A DNA stretch of 64,000 nt, taken from Lachnospiraceae bacterium. Its GTDB lineage: Bacteria; Bacillota; Clostridia; Lachnospirales; Lachnospiraceae. A program made the translations under genes and the position numbers. Shown here in pieces: positions 49,890-59,679 of the stretch. The notes under the pieces were generated by a model that did no database searches, was not told the origin of the DNA, and saw only the letters and a program-made list of their open reading frames with translations. The stretch covers positions 2,949,501-3,013,500 of the forward strand of contig CP107199.1 in NCBI GenBank assembly GCA_025758065.1, written 5' to 3'. Position 1 is the first letter of the stretch; each line of letters starts with the position of its first letter.

Positions 49890-50471
49890 ATGAGTTTAGT
49901 ACCTTATGTCATTGAGCAGACAAGCCGCGGTGAGCGCTCTTATGATATTTATTCCAGACTTCTTAAGGAAAGGATCATTTTTCTGGGGGAAGAGGTCAAT
50001 GACACTTCCGCAAGCATTATCGTAGCACAGCTGCTGTTCCTGGAAGCAGAGGATCCTTCTAAGGATATCCATCTGTATATCAACAGCCCAGGCGGTTCTG
50101 TATCTGCCGGCTTTGCTATTTACGATACAATGAACTACATCAAATGTGATGTATCCACGATCTGTATCGGCATGGCAGCAAGTATGGGCGCTTTCCTGCT
50201 TTCCGGAGGAACAAAGGGAAAACGTTTTGCACTGCCTAACTCTGAGATCATGATCCACCAGCCTTCCGGCGGTGCCAGAGGACAGGCAACGGAGATCCAG
50301 ATCGTTGCAGAAAACATTTTAAAGACCAAGAAGAAGTTAAACGAGATCCTGGCTGCCAATACAGGCAGAAGTTATGAAGAGATCGCCCGTGATACAGAAC
50401 GTGATAATTACATGACTGCGCAGGAAGCAAAAGAATATGGTCTGATCGATGAGATCCTTGCCCGTCATTAA
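49890..50471 (+). CDS. clpP: ATP-dependent Clp protease proteolytic subunit
   Basis: The 193-residue serine protease forms the ClpXP barrel. Catalytic triad: Ser in GMAASMGAF, His in EIMIHQPSGG, and the C-terminal Asp (DTERDNYM). ATG 49890 (MSLVPYVIEQTSRGER) follows GGAGGATGG. Followed by clpX after 54 bp, the usual partner. Confidence 0.96.
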   Translation: MSLVPYVIEQTSRGERSYDIYSRLLKERIIFLGEEVNDTSASIIVAQLLFLEAEDPSKDIHLYINSPGGSVSAGFAIYDTMNYIKCDVSTICIGMAASMGAFLLSGGTKGKRFALPNSEIMIHQPSGGARGQATEIQIVAENILKTKKKLNEILAANTGRSYEEIARDTERDNYMTAQEAKEYGLIDEILARH

Positions 50472-50525
50472 TTAATTACAGGGATATATATGGATTCGGA
50501 TATGAAAGGTTAGGTACAGTATAGT

Positions 50526-51854
50526 ATGCCAATTAGACCAGATGACACGATCCGCTGTTCCTTTTGCGGAAGGACACAGGATCAGGTTAGAAAAATGATC
50601 GCCGGTTCCGGTAATCATAATGTATTTATCTGCGATGAATGCATTGAATTATGCTCTGAGATCTTAGAGGAAGAGTTAGGAAAACAGGAAGAGGAAGAAG
50701 TAGAAGAGGAAGCACCTCTTTTTAATGACATCCACCTGTTAAAGCCTAAGGAGATCAAAGCATTTTTGGATGAGTATGTAATTGGCCAGGACGATGCAAA
50801 AAAGGTATTGTCCGTAGCTGTTTACAATCATTATAAAAGAGTTACATCCTGTCAGCATATGGATGTGGATGTACAAAAGAGCAATATTCTGATGATCGGA
50901 CCTACAGGTTCAGGTAAGACCTACCTGGCTCAGACTATGGCAAAGATATTAAACGTTCCTTTTGCCATTGCTGATGCTACCTCCCTTACAGAGGCAGGTT
51001 ATGTAGGTGAAGACGTGGAAAATATCCTGTTAAAGCTGATCCAGGCTGCAGATTATGATATTGAACGTGCTGAATACGGTATCATCTATATTGATGAGAT
51101 CGATAAGATCACCAAGAAATCAGAAAATGTTTCTATTACAAGAGATGTATCTGGTGAAGGCGTGCAGCAGGCTCTTCTTAAGATCTTAGAGGGAACAGTT
51201 GCCAGCGTTCCTCCCCAGGGTGGAAGAAAGCATCCTCATCAGGAACTGATCCAGATCGATACCACCAATATCCTCTTTATCTGTGGTGGTGCTTTTGACG
51301 GTTTGGAAAAGATTGTAGAGCAGCGTATGAGTGCAGGCTCTATTGGATTTAATGCAGAAGTAGTAAACCGTAATGAGATGGATATTGATGAGCTTTTACG
51401 GAAGGTAGAGCCAAGAGATCTGACTAAGTTTGGCCTGATCCCTGAATTTATAGGCCGTGTTCCGGTTATGGTATCCTTAGAGCAGCTTACAAAGGAAGCA
51501 ATGGTAAGAATCCTTTCTGAACCGAAAAATGCCCTTACCAAGCAGTATAAGAAGCTGTTCGAGCTGGACGATGTAAAGCTTGAATTTACACCAGATGCGC
51601 TGGAAGAAGTAGCAAATCTGGCAGTAAAGAGAAAGATTGGTGCCAGAGGGCTGCGTTCCATCCTGGAAAATGCTATGATGGATCTGATGTATGAGATCCC
51701 GTCTGACGATACAGTAGGTATCTGTACTATTACAAAAGACGTGATCGATAAGACAGGCGGGCCGGAACTGGTATATCGTGATGCAGCTCCGACAACTGCC
51801 CGTAAATCTGTTTCAAACAGACTTCGCGGCGGAAAAAAAGGAGAGATCGCCTGA
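50526..51854 (+). CDS. clpX: ATP-dependent Clp protease ATPase subunit ClpX
   Basis: A 442-residue AAA+ unfoldase. N-terminal zinc-binding domain with Cys11, Cys14, Cys36, Cys39; Walker A GPTGSGKT; pore loop GYVG; Walker B IIYIDEIDKI; RKHPHQE; and the ClpP-docking IGF loop in AGSIGFNAE. ATG 50526 lacks a strong AGGAGG but has GAAAGGTTAGG upstream. Works with ClpP in the preceding gene. Confidence 0.96.
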   Translation: MPIRPDDTIRCSFCGRTQDQVRKMIAGSGNHNVFICDECIELCSEILEEELGKQEEEEVEEEAPLFNDIHLLKPKEIKAFLDEYVIGQDDAKKVLSVAVYNHYKRVTSCQHMDVDVQKSNILMIGPTGSGKTYLAQTMAKILNVPFAIADATSLTEAGYVGEDVENILLKLIQAADYDIERAEYGIIYIDEIDKITKKSENVSITRDVSGEGVQQALLKILEGTVASVPPQGGRKHPHQELIQIDTTNILFICGGAFDGLEKIVEQRMSAGSIGFNAEVVNRNEMDIDELLRKVEPRDLTKFGLIPEFIGRVPVMVSLEQLTKEAMVRILSEPKNALTKQYKKLFELDDVKLEFTPDALEEVANLAVKRKIGARGLRSILENAMMDLMYEIPSDDTVGICTITKDVIDKTGGPELVYRDAAPTTARKSVSNRLRGGKKGEIA

Positions 51855-51898
51855 TATAGACTATGGGAAACGCGCTGTAGCTCGTGGCCTGCGTAAAT

Positions 51899-51945
51899 AA
51901 GGGGGCTGTCGTAAAGTAATCTTATTTTGCGGCATGCCCCTTTTT
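51899..51945 (+). terminator. Terminator after clpX
   Basis: AAGGGGGC (51899-51906) pairs with GCCCCTTTTT (51936-51945); inner TCGTAAA/TTTTGCGG also partly pair. Confidence 0.8.
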
Positions 51946-51972
51946 GACATATTGAAAGGTGCATAAGATAGA

Positions 51973-54285
51973 ATGGAAGAACAAGTAATAATAATGCCTA
52001 CCGTGGCCTTGCGTGGTATGACCATTTTGCCGGGTATGGTGCAGCATTTTGATGTAAGCAGAAAGAAATCCATAGCAGCGGTAGAGAAAGCTATGTTAGG
52101 AGATCAGAAGCTGTTTTTGGTCAGCCAGAAGCGGCCAGAGATACCGGAACCAGAACTGGATGATCTGTACCAGATCGGTACAGTGGCTGTTGTAAAGCAG
52201 CTGGTAAAGCTCCCTTCTAAAAGCGTCCGTGTCCTGGTAGAAGGACTGGATAAGGCAGAACTTCTCTGTTTTGATACAGAAGAACCCTATCTTATGGGTG
52301 AGATCAGTCTTTTAGGGGAAGAGGAAGAAGATACAGAGCCTCTTGCCAGAGAAGCCATGTTGCGTATTTTAAAGGACAAGCTGGAAGAATATGGGACTGT
52401 AAACCAGAGAGTTGCCAAAGAAATCCTTCCGTCCCTGCTTCTTATCAGTGATCTGAAGGAAATGTTAAAGCAGATCCCGGTTCAGATGCCATGGGATTAT
52501 ACCGTATGCCAGGCGATCCTGGAGTGTACGACCATGTCCGGTAAATATGAGGCAGTTCTCCAGACTCTCATGACAGAGATGGAAGTTTACCGCATAAAAA
52601 AGGAATTTCAGGAGAAAGTAAAAGCAGATATTGACCAGAACCAGAAGGAATATATCCTGCGTGAACAGATGAAGATCATCCGTCAGGAGTTAGGGGAAGA
52701 TAATCCTCTGTCTGATGCAGATGAATACCAGAAGAAGACAGAAGAGTTAAAGGCAGACAAAGAGGTAAAGGAAAAGCTGTTAAAAGAGATCGGCCGTTTC
52801 CGTACCATGCCTGCAGGAAGCCAGGAAGCAAATGTACTGCGTACTTACATAGAAACTCTTTTAGAACTTCCGTGGAAGAAGGTTTCTAAGGATAATGAAG
52901 ATATCAGCCATGCAGAAAAAATCTTAAATGAGGATCACTATGGCCTGGAAAAGGTAAAAGAGCGTATTTTAGAGTATCTGGCAGTACGTTCCCTTACAAA
53001 GAAGGGCACAAGCCCTATCATTTGTCTGGTGGGTCCGCCAGGAACAGGAAAAACATCCATTGCAAGATCTGTTGCAAAGGCATTAAACAAAAAATACGTG
53101 CGCATCAGTCTTGGGGGTGTACGTGATGAAGCAGAGATCCGCGGTCACAGAAAAACCTATGTAGGAGCTATGCCGGGCCGTCTGGTAGATGGATTAAGAC
53201 AGGCAGGAGTTGCTAATCCTCTGATGCTTCTGGATGAGATCGATAAAGTAAGCAGTGATTATAAGGGAGATACTTCGTCTGCACTGTTAGAGGTTTTAGA
53301 CGGGGAGCAGAATGTAAAGTTCCGTGACCACTATGTAGAGGTTCCTGTAGATCTTTCTCATGTGCTGTTTATTGCAACAGCCAATACCACACAGACCATA
53401 CCGGGGCCATTGTTAGACCGTATGGAGCTGATCGAGGTCAATAGTTATACTGAAAATGAGAAATTCCATATTGCAAAGGATTATCTGGTAGGAAAACAGG
53501 TAGAGCGTAATGGTCTTACACCACAGCAGATCGTATTTTCTGATAAATGCCTGGAAAAGATCATCCACAATTATACCAGAGAGGCCGGTGTACGGAATTT
53601 AGAGCGCCGGATCGGGGATGTATGCCGGAAGGCAGCCAGAAAATATCTGGAAAAGAAGCAGGGACCGATCCGTATTAATGAAGGAAATCTTGAGAAATAT
53701 CTTGGCAAAGAAAGAGTTTCTTTTGAAGATGCCAACGAAGAAGATGAAGTAGGTATCGTAAGAGGTCTGGCATGGACCAGTGTAGGCGGAGATACCTTGC
53801 AGATTGAGGTAAATGTGATGCCCGGAAAGGGAAACCTCCTTATGACAGGCCAGATGGGGGATGTAATGAAGGAATCTGCCCAGATCGCACTTACCTTCGT
53901 GCGTTCCATCTGTCCGGATTATAAAGTAGCAGATGATTACTTTGAAAAGCATGATCTGCATATCCATATTCCGGAAGGTGCAGTACCCAAGGATGGACCG
54001 TCTGCAGGCATTACCATGGCTACGGCTATGCTGTCCGCTGTTACAGGACAAAAGGTAAAAGCAGAGGTTGCCATGACTGGTGAGATCACCTTACGTGGAA
54101 GAGTTCTTCCTATCGGCGGCCTGAAAGAGAAGATCCTGGCAGCCAGGATGGCCCACATGAAGAAGGTTCTGGTCCCGGATAAAAACAGGCCGGATATGGC
54201 AGAGCTTTCCAGGGAGATCACAAAAGGTCTGGAGATCGTTTACGTAAAAACTATGGATGAAGTAATAAAGGAGGCGTTTGTATGA
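51973..54285 (+). CDS. lon: ATP-dependent protease Lon (LonA)
   Basis: A 770-residue protease. N-terminal substrate domain (about 1-200), coiled-coil linker, AAA+ domain with GPPGTGKTSIARSVA and LLDEIDKVSSDYKGD, and a C-terminal protease domain with catalytic Ser in PKDGPSAGITM and Lys in GGLKEKILAAR. Degrades misfolded and regulatory proteins in the cytoplasm. The engB start overlaps its stop (ATGA). Confidence 0.97.
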   Translation: MEEQVIIMPTVALRGMTILPGMVQHFDVSRKKSIAAVEKAMLGDQKLFLVSQKRPEIPEPELDDLYQIGTVAVVKQLVKLPSKSVRVLVEGLDKAELLCFDTEEPYLMGEISLLGEEEEDTEPLAREAMLRILKDKLEEYGTVNQRVAKEILPSLLLISDLKEMLKQIPVQMPWDYTVCQAILECTTMSGKYEAVLQTLMTEMEVYRIKKEFQEKVKADIDQNQKEYILREQMKIIRQELGEDNPLSDADEYQKKTEELKADKEVKEKLLKEIGRFRTMPAGSQEANVLRTYIETLLELPWKKVSKDNEDISHAEKILNEDHYGLEKVKERILEYLAVRSLTKKGTSPIICLVGPPGTGKTSIARSVAKALNKKYVRISLGGVRDEAEIRGHRKTYVGAMPGRLVDGLRQAGVANPLMLLDEIDKVSSDYKGDTSSALLEVLDGEQNVKFRDHYVEVPVDLSHVLFIATANTTQTIPGPLLDRMELIEVNSYTENEKFHIAKDYLVGKQVERNGLTPQQIVFSDKCLEKIIHNYTREAGVRNLERRIGDVCRKAARKYLEKKQGPIRINEGNLEKYLGKERVSFEDANEEDEVGIVRGLAWTSVGGDTLQIEVNVMPGKGNLLMTGQMGDVMKESAQIALTFVRSICPDYKVADDYFEKHDLHIHIPEGAVPKDGPSAGITMATAMLSAVTGQKVKAEVAMTGEITLRGRVLPIGGLKEKILAARMAHMKKVLVPDKNRPDMAELSREITKGLEIVYVKTMDEVIKEAFV

Positions 54286-54908
54286 TCATCAGAGATGTAA
54301 ATCTGGAAACCGTCTGCGGTGTTACCAGCAAACTTCCGGACAATACATTGCCGGAGTTCGCTTTTGCGGGAAAATCAAATGTGGGCAAATCCTCTTTGAT
54401 CAATGCCCTGATGAACAGGAAAGCCTATGCAAGGACGTCTTCCCAGCCTGGAAAGACGCAGACCATTAACTTTTACAATATCAATAAAGAACTGTATTAT
54501 GTGGATCTTCCTGGATATGGCTATGCTAAAGTTTCTTTAGAGGCTAAGGAAAAATGGGGCAAGATGATCGAAAGGTATCTGAAAAACTCTGCCATGTTAA
54601 AAATGGTATTCCTTCTCATTGATATCCGTCACGAACCATCTGCCAATGATAAGATGATGTATGACTGGATCATTTACAATGGTTATCATCCGGTGATCAT
54701 TGCCACAAAGCTGGACAAGATCAACCGCAGCCAGATCCAGAAAAATGTAAAAATCGTGCGTCAGGGTCTTGGAATGGAAAAAGGCGGCATCATTATCCCA
54801 TTTTCTGCTGAAACAAAGCAGGGAAGAGAAGAAATCTGGAAGCTGATCGAGGATACCATGGCAGATACAGCTATGGATGCCCAGGCAGAAGAAAAAATAG
54901 AAGAATAA
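54282..54908 (+). CDS. engB: Ribosome-assembly GTPase EngB/YsxC
   Basis: A 208-residue GTPase of the TrmE-Era-EngA-YsxC class: G1 GKSNVGKSSLIN, G3 DLPGYGYAK, G4 ATKLDKINR, G5 FSAETKQG. Needed for 50S ribosome maturation. Overlap with lon (ATGA) keeps the two co-translated, a common lon-engB order in Firmicutes. Confidence 0.95.
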   Translation: MIIRDVNLETVCGVTSKLPDNTLPEFAFAGKSNVGKSSLINALMNRKAYARTSSQPGKTQTINFYNINKELYYVDLPGYGYAKVSLEAKEKWGKMIERYLKNSAMLKMVFLLIDIRHEPSANDKMMYDWIIYNGYHPVIIATKLDKINRSQIQKNVKIVRQGLGMEKGGIIIPFSAETKQGREEIWKLIEDTMADTAMDAQAEEKIEE

Positions 54909-54919
54909 AAACAGGCATA

Positions 54920-54957
54920 TAAAAACACGACCGTGAGAAAAACTTCGGCCGTGTTTT
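54920..54957. terminator. Bidirectional terminator after engB
   Basis: AAAAACACG-CCG with CGG-CGTGTTTTT stem, separating engB from the convergent DUF4364 gene. Confidence 0.85.
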
Positions 54958-54962
54958 TAAAA

Positions 54963-55481
54963 TTAAGACAGCAGTGTGTGCATCACATGAGAATAAATCT
55001 CCTGGCTTTTGCGCCTCCAGGCACCGCATACAGCTTCAGCCTGTTCTTTGTCCGGAACGGAAAGATCCAGACCAATGAGAACGGCTTTATTTTCACGTAC
55101 TTCACAATGGACAATATAGTCCTGATTGGTCCCTTTATAAAAATCGGCAGTGGTGCCCACCTCTTCACGCAGGCGGAATTTATTTTCCTTTAAATACTCA
55201 TCCATATCGCTGATGATAGCAGGTGAGATATTTTTGCCAAAGAAATTTAAGGTTTCTTCTCCTTCTTTGGTAATGTCATAGCGGGTGCTGGAGTGGCTGG
55301 CTTCTTTGTGTATCAGCCCGGCATCCTCTAATTCATTTAAGGCCTGCTGCAGTGTGAAATAGGTTGTATAATCATGCTCTGTAAAAAAGCTGGTAAGTTG
55401 GGCGTTGGTAAGAGGAAAGTTTACCTGCTTTAACAGATACAGGTTCATCAGTTTATATAAAGTCATAGGTTCCGTAAGCAT
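54963..55481 (-). CDS. DUF4364-family protein
   Basis: A 172-residue cytoplasmic protein of the Clostridia DUF4364 group. The N-terminal part is a winged helix (YKLMNLYLLKQVNFPLTNAQ, LQQALNELEDAGLIHKE, RYDITKEGEETLNFF), so it may bind DNA; the C-terminal part is alpha-beta (IVHCEVRENKAVLIGLDL). Function not established. Converges on engB with a terminator between. ATG 55481 follows GGAGTG on the minus strand. Confidence 0.85.
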   Translation of the reverse strand: MLTEPMTLYKLMNLYLLKQVNFPLTNAQLTSFFTEHDYTTYFTLQQALNELEDAGLIHKEASHSSTRYDITKEGEETLNFFGKNISPAIISDMDEYLKENKFRLREEVGTTADFYKGTNQDYIVHCEVRENKAVLIGLDLSVPDKEQAEAVCGAWRRKSQEIYSHVMHTLLS

Positions 55482-55658
55482 TGTTCCACACTCCGTTAAA
55501 AGATTTCCAAATATTCTTATTTATCATAACAAGTTTGCTTCTTTAAATCAAGACAGATTTCACTTTTAAAACAGAAGGAATTGTGGTATCATGGGAATAC
55601 TGGGATTGCGGGAGTGCGAAACACGCAGCGGTCCCGTATTCGAGAAACTGACAGATAA

Positions 55659-55821
55659 ATGTTCTCTAGGAGTCTTTCCTGCACCTGCTTTTGTGGCTGA
55701 TTTTCCGCCAGTCGCACCCGAATTTCATCAATGTACGCACCGCGTACACCTCAGAAATTTGGGCACAACTGACAAAAAATCTTCTCACAAAATCAGGCAC
55801 AGAAAGATTCCGAGAGAACAT
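55659..55821 (+). repeat. 163-bp palindromic repeat, copy A (before DUF5717 gene)
   Basis: Ends ATGTTCTCTAGGAGTCTTTC and (complement) the same with two changes, so the unit is symmetric. The two 80-base arms pair in about three-quarters of positions up to a centre GTACGC-ACC-GCGTAC at 55733-55747. It ends 21 bases before ATG 55843. Related to copies B (59490-59652), C (263-322) and D (47926-47948). Confidence 0.85.
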
Positions 55822-55842
55822 ATAAGATACAGGTGGTAGTAT

Positions 55843-58800
55843 ATGAGAGAACGGATCAACCGCCTGGCCCGCGGGATCATTGACAGCAGCGTGCCAGAGC
55901 TGGTAATAAAGCCAGAAAGGATCGAAGGGATCCTTTCGCCGGGAGAGTCCGTGCGGGGAGAGTTTTCCGTTCAAAGCGGAAATGACCTGTATATCAAAGG
56001 ACTGGTATATACCGGAAATGAGAGGATAAAGGTTGAAAACGAAGCCTTTGGAGGCCTTCGCAATCACATTATATATGACATCGACACCTGCTATTTAGAG
56101 GATGGAGATACGATAAAGGGATCTTTTTACCTGGTCACAAACGGAGGCGAGAAAGAGATTCCTTATTCTTTGTGTGTACAGGCAGGAAACAGGACAGAAA
56201 GCCTGACGGGTTTAAAAACCCCCAGGGACTTTGCAGTTTTGGCAAAGAAAAACTGGGAACTGGCATTGCGCCTGTTTGAATACCAGGACTTTATAGAAGC
56301 ACCATTTATGCAGGATGTGCAGACCAGGACCGTTTATGAGGGCTTAAAGGGACGAAATGGGCGCAACAACCTGTTAGAAGAATTTTTAGTTGCACTTCAT
56401 GTAAAAGAACCGGTTTCTTTAAAGGCAGATGTATCCAGGCTTGTATTAGATGCTCCCCAAACGGCAGCAGAAAATGTAATACAGCTGGCTGCCAGCGGCT
56501 GGGGATATGCAGAGGTCCAGGTGGAGGCAGATGGAAGCTTTCTTTCCATTGAGAAAAATGCTGTGACTACCCATGAGTTTGACCAGGATAGGTACCAGAT
56601 CCGGTACCAGATCTTTCCCCAGTATCTCCACGGGGGAAGGAACTTTGGGGCAATACGTATTAAAACCTTACGCCAAGAATTCGTTCTTCCTATAGAGGTA
56701 GTAAAAAAAAGCACCCAGGGCTCAGAAGGAAGAGAAAAGAAGAGTGCAGATAAAGCTTCTGTTTATGAATACAGTAAGCTGCTTTTACACCAGGAATTTA
56801 CATTAGAAGCAGATCAGCAGTTAAACAGAACTTTGATGAAAAAAACAGAAAATCTGCGTGTCCGGCTTCCGGAAGATATAGAGGTGCGCCTTTGGAGGAC
56901 AGACCAGCTTTTAAAAAACGGCAGAAAGGATACTGCTGTTTCAGCACTTGCAGAAATGCGGGATGCCGTATTAAAATGCAGGGACATAAAGCCGCAACTT
57001 TACTGTTATTATCAGTATCTTGAGCTTTTAAATGAACCTTCAGAAGAAAAAAATGCAGGACTGGCCCGTTATATACGAAAACTGCTTTCTGAGACCAGAA
57101 GGACAGATGGACAGCTGTTTCATCTGCTGGTAAAAACAGACAGAACCTGCCTCCAGAATCCGTTAGAGCTGTATGAACAGATGCGTTCTATGTTTGGGCA
57201 TGGCTGCAGAAGTCCGTTTTTATATGGAGAGGCATGCAGGCTTTTAAATATGTATCCGGATCTGTTTGTGAAAATGGGAGATTTTGAGGTACAGCTTTTA
57301 TTAAGCGGACTGAAAAACAACTGGCTGAGTAAAGAAATCTCTTTAATGGCAGCTGTATTTTTGTCCAATGTAAAATATTATCACAAATTATTAGAGCGCC
57401 TGACAGCAGGTTTATATAAGGCTTACCCGGAAATGAAGATATTGGAAGCTTTGTGCAGTCTTCTGATCCGGGGAGACCGTAGGGACCGTTCTTCCTTTAA
57501 CTGGTATGAAAAGGCTATGAAGGCCCATATCAATCTTACAAGGCTGTATGAATATTTTCTGTATTCTCTTCCAGAGGATTACGGACATGCCCTTCCAAAA
57601 GAAGTGCTGTTATATTTCTCTTATGACAAGACCCTGGATCAGACGAGCCGCAGCGTTCTCTATAAAAACATTTTACAGTATGTAAATCCGTCTACCCAGG
57701 TTTATCAGACTTATGTGCGGGAAATGGAACAGTTTGCTATGGAGCAGCTGTTTGCAGGAAGGATGAACAGTGCATTGGCAGTTATTTATGAACATATGCT
57801 TTATAAAGATATGATCGATGAAAAGACTGCGGCGATTCTTCCCAGAGTATTATGCTCCAGTCGTGTAAAATGTGAAAACAGTGCCATGAAATACGTGATC
57901 GTCCGTTGCGAGGAGCTGGGGGGAGAAGAGGCATTTTTACTGGAAAATGGAGAAGCCTATGTGCCGGTAGTGTCTAAAAATACAGTGCTGTTCTTCCAGG
58001 ACACGTATGGTGGCCGCTATTTGAACGTCAGCTGCAGGCGTCTTCCTGCTATGGATAAAAAAGAGTTGCTGGATCAGTGTTATGAGGTATATCCGGCTCA
58101 TCCGGTACTGAAGCTGCGTGCCTGCGAGACAGTAGTAAAAAAAGGTGTTGAAACAGAAGCAGATGTGCTGCTTTTAGAGGACACTTTAAGCCAGTTAAAG
58201 TTAAATCCTGTTTATGAGAAAAAGCTTCTGGGTCTTGTAACAGACTATTACTGTAAAAAGGCAGCTTCTGATGCAGAAGGAGAGGAAGAACGCTGTACTT
58301 TCCTTCTGCAGATGGACAAATCCCTGCTGGACAATCAGACCCGTGGGAAAATATGCGAAATACTGATCAGCTGTAATTATCTGCGGGAAGCCTATGATAT
58401 GCTGGTAGATTATGAGATTGAAGATATTGACCCGGGAAAATTGCTGGATCTGTGTACGCGTATGATCCTTTTACAGCTATTTGACCAGGATGAACATCTT
58501 TTATATCTGGCAGCAAGGGTATTTGAGGCAGGAAAGGCAGACAGCGTGATCTTAGATTACCTCTGTGAACATTATAATGGCACCACAGCCCGGATGTATG
58601 AGATACTGATCCAGGCAGTAGGAGCCCATGTGCAGACCTATGATATGGAAGAACGGTTGCTGGCCCAGATGCTTTTTACCGGCAGCTGTGCCCGGATGGA
58701 TTCGGTTTTTGAACTCTACATGAAACGGAAACAGACCAGGGAAAGCATGGTCAAGGCTTATTTTACCCAGAAATGCATCCAGTATTTCCTGGAAGGAAAA

Positions 58801-59427
58801 GAAATCGACCAGACGATTTTTGGATATCTGAAAAATGCAGTAAATGCTAGCCTGAATAAAGAAAAAATACCTACCATTTATCTTCTGGCTCTTACCCGGT
58901 TCTATGGGGAGCAGAAGGAGATGGAGGTCTCAGAAGAAGAGAAAAAGCAGCTTCAGATGATGACAGATATTTTATTAGAAGGGGGAATGGTGTTCCCTTA
59001 TATGAAAGAGCTGGCCCGTTTAGTGTCTGTGCCTGAGGACATTATGGATAAGACGATCCTTGAATACCGGGGCGATAAAAACAGACAGCCATGGATCGAA
59101 ATGCGTATTCTTCCCCAGGAAGAGCATTTTACAAGAGAAGAGATGCGTCGCGTTTACCAGGGCATTTACATAAAAGAAATGACCTTATTTAAGGGAGAGA
59201 CTCTGGAATATCAGATCTATGAGCGGAGAGAAAGCGGCGCCGTTCTTGTAAAAGAAGGTCGTGCAGTCTGCGATCTGAAGTCAGAAGGTAAAGACAACAG
59301 CCGTTTTGCCTGCTTAAACCAAATGTCAGAAGCACTGGCACAACAGGATGCTGACGGACTTTTAAAGGCAATGGAAGATTATGTAAAAAAGTCTATGGTT
59401 TTAGGGATTTTATTTCCGGTGAAATAA
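55843..59427 (+). CDS. DUF5717-type large protein of unknown function
   Basis: A 1194-residue, apparently cytoplasmic protein with no signal peptide or membrane helix. The N-terminal 300 residues are beta-rich (PERIEGILSPGESVRGEFSV, VQSGNDLYIKGLVY), resembling Ig-like or P-domain strands; the rest is dominated by helices with a repeat-like spacing (ALYKNILQYVNPSTQVYQTY, ALCSLLIRGDRRDRSSFNWY), like TPR/solenoid arms. It matches DUF5717 of Lachnospiraceae. The ribosome site is AGGTGG. Flanked on both sides by palindrome repeats. With the next two genes it forms a conserved-looking group; a role in cell envelope or cytoskeleton is speculation. Confidence 0.8.
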   Translation: MRERINRLARGIIDSSVPELVIKPERIEGILSPGESVRGEFSVQSGNDLYIKGLVYTGNERIKVENEAFGGLRNHIIYDIDTCYLEDGDTIKGSFYLVTNGGEKEIPYSLCVQAGNRTESLTGLKTPRDFAVLAKKNWELALRLFEYQDFIEAPFMQDVQTRTVYEGLKGRNGRNNLLEEFLVALHVKEPVSLKADVSRLVLDAPQTAAENVIQLAASGWGYAEVQVEADGSFLSIEKNAVTTHEFDQDRYQIRYQIFPQYLHGGRNFGAIRIKTLRQEFVLPIEVVKKSTQGSEGREKKSADKASVYEYSKLLLHQEFTLEADQQLNRTLMKKTENLRVRLPEDIEVRLWRTDQLLKNGRKDTAVSALAEMRDAVLKCRDIKPQLYCYYQYLELLNEPSEEKNAGLARYIRKLLSETRRTDGQLFHLLVKTDRTCLQNPLELYEQMRSMFGHGCRSPFLYGEACRLLNMYPDLFVKMGDFEVQLLLSGLKNNWLSKEISLMAAVFLSNVKYYHKLLERLTAGLYKAYPEMKILEALCSLLIRGDRRDRSSFNWYEKAMKAHINLTRLYEYFLYSLPEDYGHALPKEVLLYFSYDKTLDQTSRSVLYKNILQYVNPSTQVYQTYVREMEQFAMEQLFAGRMNSALAVIYEHMLYKDMIDEKTAAILPRVLCSSRVKCENSAMKYVIVRCEELGGEEAFLLENGEAYVPVVSKNTVLFFQDTYGGRYLNVSCRRLPAMDKKELLDQCYEVYPAHPVLKLRACETVVKKGVETEADVLLLEDTLSQLKLNPVYEKKLLGLVTDYYCKKAASDAEGEEERCTFLLQMDKSLLDNQTRGKICEILISCNYLREAYDMLVDYEIEDIDPGKLLDLCTRMILLQLFDQDEHLLYLAARVFEAGKADSVILDYLCEHYNGTTARMYEILIQAVGAHVQTYDMEERLLAQMLFTGSCARMDSVFELYMKRKQTRESMVKAYFTQKCIQYFLEGKEIDQTIFGYLKNAVNASLNKEKIPTIYLLALTRFYGEQKEMEVSEEEKKQLQMMTDILLEGGMVFPYMKELARLVSVPEDIMDKTILEYRGDKNRQPWIEMRILPQEEHFTREEMRRVYQGIYIKEMTLFKGETLEYQIYERRESGAVLVKEGRAVCDLKSEGKDNSRFACLNQMSEALAQQDADGLLKAMEDYVKKSMVLGILFPVK

Positions 59428-59489
59428 GAACATCGCCGTTGCAGTTTAACTGTAACACATTGTCAGATAGAGAAGATAAAATGCACTAA

Positions 59490-59652
59490 ATGTACTCTCG
59501 GAATCTTTTTGTACTTGATTTTGCGAGAAGATTTTTTGTCAGTTGTGCCCAAATTTCTGAGGCGTACGCGGTGCGTACGGTGATGAAATTTGGATGCAAC
59601 TGGCGGAAAATCGGCCGCAAAGGCAAGTGCAGGAAAGACTCCGAGAGTACAT
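59490..59652 (-). repeat. 163-bp palindromic repeat, copy B (before DUF5716 gene)
   Basis: Same length as copy A and in inverted orientation: ATGTACTCTCGGAATCTTT at the left end, CTCCGAGAGTACAT at the right. Its centre is GTACGC-GGT-GCGTAC. It ends 27 bases before ATG 59680. Confidence 0.85.
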
Positions 59653-59679
59653 ACTAAGTACAATGGAGGAAACGAATAG

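Noticed and set aside
55591..55839. Open frame of 82 codons across copy A of the palindrome
   Set aside because: It follows the palindrome sequence with no ribosome site, and the repeat explains the open frame.
55659..59652. CRISPR array or rho-type repeat
   Set aside because: Only two full copies 3.7 kb apart and no regular spacers.
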